A DNA stretch of 64,000 nucleotides, taken from NCBI RefSeq assembly GCF_016907255.1, contig NZ_JAFBBQ010000001.1, positions 1,736,001 through 1,800,000 on the forward strand. Reading direction: 5' to 3'. Under the pieces are notes generated by a model, which was not told the DNA's origin, ran no database searches, and was given only the letters and a program-made list of their open reading frames with translations. The stretch is from Microbacterium keratanolyticum (GTDB taxonomy: Bacteria; Actinomycetota; Actinomycetes; Actinomycetales; Microbacteriaceae). The translations under genes and the position numbers were made by a program. Shown one piece after another: positions 59,141 through 64,000 of this stretch (its first letter is position 1; every line of letters starts with the position of its first letter).

Positions 59141-59641
59141 CTACCGCGCGCAGACATCTTCTCCTTGCGCGTAAGTGATCGGGTGGTCGGCGGCGCTGTA
59201 GCCCGGTGTCGCGATGCTGACTCGGTCGTCCGTCTTGACGAATCCGGGGGGCGACTGTGTGTTCGCGCAGAGGAACAGCATCGCATCGTTGGCGATCTGC
59301 TGAGCTTGATCCCTCGCCGTCTCGGTAGGAACGTAGATCACCACCGTTCTCGCGCTCACCTGAAGGTCGTCAAAGACAACTCCTGCCTCAGCCAGAAAGC
59401 GCTCAAGCTCCGGACGAGATGCATACTTTGGAGCGTCTGGCGACGCGGAAGGTTCGGGCTTCGGTGTAATGATCGGGGTATTGATCGGTGTGGACTCCCC
59501 GGCGGGGCTCGCAGTGCTGCTTGGATCGATGAGCGCACCGATCCCGCCAATCACCAGCACGACAGCGATCAACCATACCCACCATTTCATATACCACGGT
59601 TTCTCTGGTGCAGGTGCTTGGGCCTGAGACTGCTCTGACAT
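59141..59641 (-). CDS. Membrane-anchored protein of unknown function
   Basis: 166 residues: a short Pro/Gln-rich cytoplasmic N-terminus, one hydrophobic helix (about 17-39, WYMKWWVWLIAVVLVIGGIG), a Ser/Thr/Pro linker (40-72) and an extracytoplasmic domain of about 90 residues with two cysteines (FLCANTQ and EDVCAR) that could form a disulfide. No family recognised. Divergent from the C-protein-like controller across a 70-base gap holding C-box repeats, so it may be under its control. Confidence 0.68.
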   Translation of the reverse strand: MSEQSQAQAPAPEKPWYMKWWVWLIAVVLVIGGIGALIDPSSTASPAGESTPINTPIITPKPEPSASPDAPKYASRPELERFLAEAGVVFDDLQVSARTVVIYVPTETARDQAQQIANDAMLFLCANTQSPPGFVKTDDRVSIATPGYSAADHPITYAQGEDVCAR

Positions 59642-59663
59642 GAGTGACGCTCCTCGACTATGT

Positions 59664-59689
59664 GACTCATAGTCCGTGGACTCATTGTC
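59664..59689. promoter_or_regulatory. Tandem C-box operators (GACTCATAGTC and GACTCATTGTC)
   Basis: Two 11-bp boxes separated by CGTG, centres 15 bp apart. The first is a perfect GACT-CAT-AGTC palindrome, the form recognised by restriction-modification C proteins. A further GACTATG half lies just left (59656). They lie between the divergent membrane-protein and controller genes. Confidence 0.75.
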
Positions 59690-59711
59690 ACCTTAGCGCG
59701 AGCGTTGAGGG

Positions 59712-59927
59712 ATGCCCGTTCCAGCTCACCGAGCCGCCTTCGGTGCGCGCGTGCGCGAACTCCGAACTGAGCGCGGCTGGTCTCAGGAAGGCTTCGCCCA
59801 CCGGGCGGAACTAGACCGAACCTACGTCTCGGGCATCGAGCGCGGCACCCGCAACCCGACGCTCGACATCATTTATCGGCTCGCTCAGGCGCTCGGTGTG
59901 CCCGCCGCTGATCTGCTCACGAGGTAG
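59712..59927 (+). CDS. XRE-family regulator, C-protein (controller) type
   Basis: 71 residues, all of it one HTH_3 domain: FGARVRELRTERGWSQEGFA, then HRAELDRTYVSGIERG and NPTLDIIYRLAQALGV. Length, the Leu-Asp-Arg-Thr-Tyr-Val-Ser recognition helix and the adjacent tandem C-boxes fit controller proteins that time restriction-modification genes. No methyltransferase or restriction gene is nearby in the window, so it may control other defence genes. It should be autoregulated through the boxes 22-48 bases upstream. Confidence 0.85.
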   Translation: MPVPAHRAAFGARVRELRTERGWSQEGFAHRAELDRTYVSGIERGTRNPTLDIIYRLAQALGVPAADLLTR

Positions 59928-59961
59928 GAGTCGGATGCTCAGCAACGCCTGACCCAGCGTG

Positions 59962-59967
59962 TAGCCT
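59962..59967 (+). promoter_or_regulatory. -10 element TAGCCT, leaderless promoter
   Basis: TAGCCT, then CAGCGT, then ATG 59974 (6 bases). Confidence 0.6.
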
Positions 59968-59973
59968 CAGCGT

Positions 59974-60510
59974 ATGTACATCGGGGACTGGCACTGGCTC
60001 GACTTTGCCAACATTCCCGGCATGCTCGACTGGATCGGGTTCGTGCTCGGCGGGCTGGGTATCGTGGTTGCGCTTGTCCAGCTCTACAAGAGTCGAGGGG
60101 CACTCCAGGCGGCAAAGAACGCTCTGGATGAAGCGCGCAATGGTCTGGTTCGTGATCAGATCATCGTCTTGCTGCCTTCGTTTAGCGAGATCGCTTCTTC
60201 GCTGACTGGGGCGATGCACGCGGATTCACGCGAGGCAGCCGTGGATGTTCTGCAGCGCTTTTCCGAAAGAGCCAGCGAGGCGGAACAGCTGCTGACGAAT
60301 CGGGGAACCCTGCATGAGGAAGCGGTGCGCGAACTCTCGGATGCGAGAGCTGCCGCAGCCAAGGCTATCGACCGCCTCTACCGGAAGCCCGATATGACCA
60401 CCGCTGAGAGAGTAGGTACTGCTGCCACGAAGATTCGGGCGGTAGCGGTTACCTTGAACGCGATACACGTATTGGTTCGGAACGAGATTGGAAGCCCAAG
60501 AAATGCTTGA
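59974..60510 (+). CDS. Membrane/coiled-coil protein of unknown function
   Basis: 178 residues: an N-terminal hydrophobic helix (about 17-38, MLDWIGFVLGGLGIVVALVQ) followed by a largely helical, charged region rich in Ala, Glu and Arg that should form coiled coils. No family recognised. Leaderless promoter, and its last codons overlap the next gene's ATG by 8 bases, so the two products are probably made together. Codon use is more A/T-rich than in the main chromosome part. Confidence 0.7.
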   Translation: MYIGDWHWLDFANIPGMLDWIGFVLGGLGIVVALVQLYKSRGALQAAKNALDEARNGLVRDQIIVLLPSFSEIASSLTGAMHADSREAAVDVLQRFSERASEAEQLLTNRGTLHEEAVRELSDARAAAAKAIDRLYRKPDMTTAERVGTAATKIRAVAVTLNAIHVLVRNEIGSPRNA

Positions 60511-60916
60511 AGATCAGGACTGGGTGCGCCTCATAGCTGGTCTCGTGAGTGCTACTAGAGATGGCCGACTGGAGTGGCAGGGCGATGACTCTAGTGCGCG
60601 ATCAGTGTATGCCTCCATGGCATCTGGCATCGCCAGCGCACTAGGCACTGCGCGCACGCGCCTGAGAGCCACCACAGCCCGATCTGCCTACGAGGTATCT
60701 GCATCTCCAGGCGGCCTTGCACCGCACGCGTTGAGTGTCTGGGAGGTCGACGGATCGACACACAAGAAGATCGGGACAGTCGAATCGTCGGTCCGAAGTC
60801 TGGAAATGCGAGAAGGTATCAACGAGGCGCTTCGAGCGCTGTGGTCAGTAGCAGCGGCGACCATCGAACCGGGAAACGTAGTCGTTGACCGGCTCCTAGG
60901 CGAACTCGAGGAGTAA
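60503..60916 (+). CDS. Unknown protein translated with the preceding membrane protein
   Basis: 137 residues from ATG 60503, which overlaps the preceding stop by 8 bases; an in-frame TTG at 60488 is an alternative. Soluble, mixed alpha/beta by pattern, with a beta-rich middle (YEVSASPGGLAPHALSVWEV). It uses rare ATA and CTA codons. No recognised domain. A stem-loop follows it. Confidence 0.65.
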   Translation: MLEDQDWVRLIAGLVSATRDGRLEWQGDDSSARSVYASMASGIASALGTARTRLRATTARSAYEVSASPGGLAPHALSVWEVDGSTHKKIGTVESSVRSLEMREGINEALRALWSVAAATIEPGNVVVDRLLGELEE

Positions 60917-60974
60917 GCCCTCTCGTCTCAACCGTGCGGCAGCCGGTCAGGTGGTGCACGAAGCTGCGCCGTTG

Positions 60975-60996
60975 GCCTGAACGGCCCCCTTCAGGC
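60975..60996. terminator. Stem-loop between convergent island genes
   Basis: GCCTGAA and TTCAGGC with an 8-base loop, in the 134-base gap before the convergent AbiTii gene. The rest of the gap shows nothing. Confidence 0.55.
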
Positions 60997-61050
60997 ATCT
61001 GTCTACTCCTTTGGTGCGCCGGAGTCGGCCGCTCATTTCGGTGCTGGTGT

Positions 61051-61962
61051 CTAGATCTGTCCCAGGAACTGTTGAACTAGGAGATCCAACTGGCCGCCAG
61101 CCACTTCTGCGGCGACGGTGCCGGTCAACGACAACGCTCCCGCGCCTACACGTTTTGCGACTGCCTTGAGTTTGCCTTGACGCTCGGGGACGGGAGCCTC
61201 AGCCGCTTCACGCAGCTCGGCGATGCCATCTTCCGCGAGACCAAGCTCGCGAGCGGCTGACAGCAGACTCTCCACATCATTTACAACGACCTTCGATCGC
61301 AACTCGGCGTTGTCACCGAAAGCGAGGTTGGTGCCGTGGCCCCACACATTCGTGACGAAGTTGGTAACCGTGGTTGCGATCGGTGCGTCCGCGACGGTCG
61401 GTCCGTTAAGGGTGCCCGCGTTCTCATCCGTGGTGTGGAGGTTCAGAGCAAGATCCAAAGCGGTGTTGCGGATGGTGTCGATCACGCCGCGGATCGAGGC
61501 ACGTGACACGATACGGCGGGCATTCAGCAGCTGCATGTTCTCCATCCAGACGCCCTTACCCTCGCGGTTCCATTTGTTGTACTGGACGACCTGCCAGGGG
61601 TCCCAAGATTGGGAAGGATCCTCAGGAAGCCTTGTCAGCTCTTCGAGCTCAGAAATCGGCTGGAAGAAGCTGACGTGAAAGAGAACCTCTGCGGCGTCTT
61701 CGGGCAGCCCTTGCGAGCTCAGGAGCTGCGTCGACGAGTTGCCACCCCAGCCGGTCCACGTACCCATGACGGGCGTGATGGAGTTGTGCCTGTATCTGGG
61801 CAGCGACTCGACTGTCTTGTATCCGTTGAGTTCGCCCCTCACCCAGTCCGCGACATCGGCAGCCTTCAGGTAGTGCGCAACCACAGTCACCTTCCGCAGG
61901 AGGTTGCTCGTGCTGACGTTGTCATCCGTTGCCCCGACGATGATCTCTTCAAGCAGGTTCAC
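61051..61962 (-). CDS. AbiTii-domain protein (abortive-infection type)
   Basis: 303 residues. The first 60 residues, with LLEEIIVGATDDNVSTSNLL, RKVTVVAHYLKAADVADWV and RGELNGYKTVESLPRYR, match the AbiTii domain known from phage-resistance proteins. The middle and C-terminal parts are unassigned; the C-terminal 60 residues contain a Gly/Ala-rich helix (AKRVGAGALSLTGTVAAEV) that could be amphipathic or membrane-active. Divergent from the OLD-type nuclease gene with 156 bases between starts. Confidence 0.72.
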   Translation of the reverse strand: MNLLEEIIVGATDDNVSTSNLLRKVTVVAHYLKAADVADWVRGELNGYKTVESLPRYRHNSITPVMGTWTGWGGNSSTQLLSSQGLPEDAAEVLFHVSFFQPISELEELTRLPEDPSQSWDPWQVVQYNKWNREGKGVWMENMQLLNARRIVSRASIRGVIDTIRNTALDLALNLHTTDENAGTLNGPTVADAPIATTVTNFVTNVWGHGTNLAFGDNAELRSKVVVNDVESLLSAARELGLAEDGIAELREAAEAPVPERQGKLKAVAKRVGAGALSLTGTVAAEVAGGQLDLLVQQFLGQI

Positions 61963-62081
61963 ACGCTCATCCTGTCAGAGGGCTTGGTCTCGTCGTCCTG
62001 GGATCACTGGGACTCTCGCGGGCCGTTTCAAGCAAGCTCAGACTCAGGCGACGCAAGACGGGTAGTGTCGGCGTCCTCCGC

Positions 62082-62087
62082 TATCCT
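62082..62087 (+). promoter_or_regulatory. -10 element TATCCT of the OLD-type nuclease gene
   Basis: TATCCT lies 31 bases before the GTG; unlike most genes here the transcript would have a leader, with GAGGGA as ribosome site at 62107-62112. No convincing -35. Confidence 0.4.
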
Positions 62088-62118
62088 GAGCCAAAACATC
62101 GGTATCGAGGGAGAATCC

Positions 62119-64000
62119 GTGAAGCTCGTCGCAGTTACCGTGCAGAAGTTCCGCAACTTTGTCGAACCGCAGAGGATCGAGATCGAGCCGGACGTCACCG
62201 CCCTCGTCGGCAAGAATGAGTCGGGCAAGACGACGATCTTGAAGGCGCTCCATCGCCTGAACCCTGCAAACGGCGATAGCCGGAGCTTCGATCTAGTGAC
62301 TGAGTACCCTCGGTGGCGCTTGGCGCGCGACCGGCGGGAGAACCCTGACCTCGAACGTGAGACCTGGCCGGTGATTGCTCAGTTCGCGCTGGACCAGTCC
62401 GACAGCGACGCGTTGGCTGATGTGCTCCCTGCACGGCCGATGGTTGGCACAACGCTCAAAGCTGCCAAGAACTACGCCAACCGCTACACCGTGTACTTCA
62501 AAGCAGACCTTGCGGACGTCATCGAGGCGGCGTGCTCCGACGCCTCGGTCGGCTCGGAAGAAGTGGCGATCCTGAAGGCCGAAAGCTCCCTCGACGATGC
62601 AATCGCGAAGAGCAAGGAGCTTGCCAAGAGCCTCAAGGAAGCAGGCGAAGCCGCTCTGGCCAAGGCTGCCTCAGGATTTGCCAGTGCGGCAGAGAGGCAT
62701 CGGTACCTGCTGGAAACGGGTCAGCTGGATGAAGACCAGCTGACAGCGCTAAAGGCACGTGTCCCCAAGTTTTTCTACTTCTCCAACTACAGCGTCCTCC
62801 CGGGGGAGACTGATCTAACGAGGCTGGCAGCCAACGTGGGCGCGGGCGTCGCTCTCGAAGAGCAGGATCAGACTGTCGTCTCGCTGCTCGCGCACGCGGG
62901 GGTAACGCCCGCCGATTTCCTCGACGCGAATTACGACAGCCGCAAGGCCGAGCTTCAGGCAGCGGCCGGGGACCTCAGTGGTGAGGTTTTCAAGTATTGG
63001 CGAGTCAACACCGATCTGGCGGTTGTGTTTGGGGACGACAACGTAGCCGTACTGAATCCATCCACGAACGTGCAGGAGAACCACCGGCTCCTGAAAATTG
63101 AACTCCGCGATGCGCGCCACGGTGATGTTGAAACCAACTTCTCGACCCGATCCAGCGGGTTCCAGTGGTTCTTCTCGTTCTTCGCCGCTTTCAGCGAGTA
63201 CCTGCACACGAGCAGCCCAGTGATCGTGCTCTTGGATGAGCCAGGAACTAGCCTTCACGGCGAGGCCCAGAAGGACTTCATCGACTACATCTTCATGGAG
63301 CTTGGCGCATCGAAGCAGACCATCTACACCACGCACTCGCAGTTCATGATCGACCCGACAGTGTACGAGAAGCTGCGCGCGGTGCATGACAAGGCGACTC
63401 GGGAGAACCGAGAGGGAGGCGTGGCAGTAACCCAAGTCAGTTTGTCCGCAGACCGCGACACAATCCTCCCGGTGGAGTCGGCCCTCGGCTACTCCATCAG
63501 CCAACACCTATTCCTCGGGTCGGGTCCTCACCTCGCAGTCGAAGGCAGCAGCGACTTCATCTTCTTGATGCGGATGAGCGCTTACATGGAGCAGAACGGC
63601 AAGACCCCGCTGAGCCCTAAGTTGGCCATCATTCCAGTTGGCGGCATCTCGAACATGCCCGCATTCGTCGCTCTCATGGGCAGGAGGCTGAAGGTTTCGG
63701 CTCTGGTCGACGGAGCAACTACCGACGCTACCCTTGCGCGAACTAGAAAGGCGGCGTCAGAGAACGGGGTTGACCCCGGCAGCATTGTGGCAGTCTCCGA
63801 AGTCGACTCGAAGCTGCCTCCAACCGCTGATATCGAGGACCTTTTCGCTGCATCTGACTACCTCCGCCTGTACAACTGGGCATTTGGTCGCAACGTCAAG
63901 GAGTCGGATCTTCCCTCGATGCCCGTCCCAATCGTCAAGAAGCTCATCGACTTGCACGGCAAGTATGATCATGCACTTCCGGCTCACGCATTAACCGACA
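62119..64000 (+). CDS. OLD-family ATPase/TOPRIM nuclease (3' end outside window)
   Basis: 627 codons are visible and the frame runs off the right edge. Walker A GKNESGKT at residues 31-38, an SRSSGFQWFFSFF-like signature region preceded by FST (about 342), Walker B VIVLLDEPGTSL with Asp373/Glu374, and the H-loop TTHSQF with His406. A TOPRIM domain follows: VEGSSD (Glu475, Asp479), LVDG (Asp531) and DIEDLF (571-576). This is the ABC-ATPase plus TOPRIM layout of overcoming-lysogenisation-defect nucleases, including GajA-like defence proteins. GTG start with GAGGGA 6 bases upstream. The partner gene, if any, lies beyond the window. Confidence 0.88.
   Translation, partial: MKLVAVTVQKFRNFVEPQRIEIEPDVTALVGKNESGKTTILKALHRLNPANGDSRSFDLVTEYPRWRLARDRRENPDLERETWPVIAQFALDQSDSDALADVLPARPMVGTTLKAAKNYANRYTVYFKADLADVIEAACSDASVGSEEVAILKAESSLDDAIAKSKELAKSLKEAGEAALAKAASGFASAAERHRYLLETGQLDEDQLTALKARVPKFFYFSNYSVLPGETDLTRLAANVGAGVALEEQDQTVVSLLAHAGVTPADFLDANYDSRKAELQAAAGDLSGEVFKYWRVNTDLAVVFGDDNVAVLNPSTNVQENHRLLKIELRDARHGDVETNFSTRSSGFQWFFSFFAAFSEYLHTSSPVIVLLDEPGTSLHGEAQKDFIDYIFMELGASKQTIYTTHSQFMIDPTVYEKLRAVHDKATRENREGGVAVTQVSLSADRDTILPVESALGYSISQHLFLGSGPHLAVEGSSDFIFLMRMSAYMEQNGKTPLSPKLAIIPVGGISNMPAFVALMGRRLKVSALVDGATTDATLARTRKAASENGVDPGSIVAVSEVDSKLPPTADIEDLFAASDYLRLYNWAFGRNVKESDLPSMPVPIVKKLIDLHGKYDHALPAHALTD

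Noticed and set aside
58996..62118. Integrative element with tRNA attachment site or integrase at the island border
   Set aside because: No tRNA, integrase, recombinase or direct repeat pair was found; only inverted repeats and a shortened gene mark the border.
1..64000. CRISPR arrays, insertion sequences, rRNA and tRNA genes
   Set aside because: No regularly spaced repeats, transposase-like frames or conserved RNA-gene sequences were seen by eye.

Overview
The window is 64 kb of high-GC Gram-positive chromosome, most likely from an actinomycete of the Microbacteriaceae (Microbacterium-like). This is an inference from base composition, codon use, gene families and promoter style; no rRNA or tRNA gene is present to confirm it. 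Coding density is high and no gap longer than about 300 bases lacks a gene. I saw no insertion sequence, CRISPR array, integrase, tRNA or rRNA.

Layout. 1-7,260: the end of a peptide/oligopeptide import locus (serine hydrolase, fused two-domain ABC ATPase), pyrE, a LacI regulator with its likely target ROK kinase, a phosphotransferase, a tandem universal stress protein and a 48-residue membrane protein coupled to a YdeI-type gene. 7,829-17,623: a NagD-type phosphatase, then manganese homeostasis in two blocks (mntH, a small membrane protein and mntR; mntABC), separated by a TrmH-type methyltransferase, a MATE exporter and a membrane-anchored hydrolase. The two manganese loci share three 18-bp operators and one 14-bp palindrome, two of which cover start codons. 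17,620-23,176: M13 metallopeptidase, a beta-lactamase-like protein lacking its nucleophile, a MarR/NADP-reductase pair and a class V aminotransferase.

23,136-39,117 is a large carbohydrate regulon: a six-hairpin glycosidase, a sugar ABC importer with a Gfo/Idh oxidoreductase and a DUF6807 (PmoA-like) protein on the plus strand, and a convergent seven-gene minus operon (enolase-superfamily enzyme, DapA-family lyase, epimerase-like protein, class III CoA-transferase, enoyl-CoA hydratase, FAD oxidoreductase, LacI repressor). The operons stop 1 bp apart and carry related operators at their promoters, so they probably form one pathway with an unusual CoA-dependent branch.

39,206-49,523: MFS exporter, a second MarR/NADP-reductase pair with an LLM flavoenzyme, HIT-like and GNAT proteins, a POT peptide transporter, glycyl-tRNA synthetase, tandem paralogous membrane proteins and thioredoxin. 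49,605-56,746: an NMT1-type ABC importer with an Ldh2-type dehydrogenase, a BAAT-like hydrolase and a DUF1684 protein, probably controlled by the LysR gene at the far end, since matching T-N11-A sites occur at both places. 56,869-59,034: serine hydrolase and a DUF1801/VOC/HhH-GPD operon whose last-named gene has lost its usual N-terminus.

From about 59,050 to the right edge the character changes: more A/T-rich codons, poorly conserved genes, a C-protein-like controller with tandem C-box operators but no restriction-modification genes, an AbiTii-domain protein and an OLD-family ATPase/TOPRIM nuclease running off the end. This looks like the start of a phage-defence island.

A recurring signal is a TANNNT hexamer exactly 6 (sometimes 7) bases before the start codon at 19 genes, the mark of leaderless transcripts.
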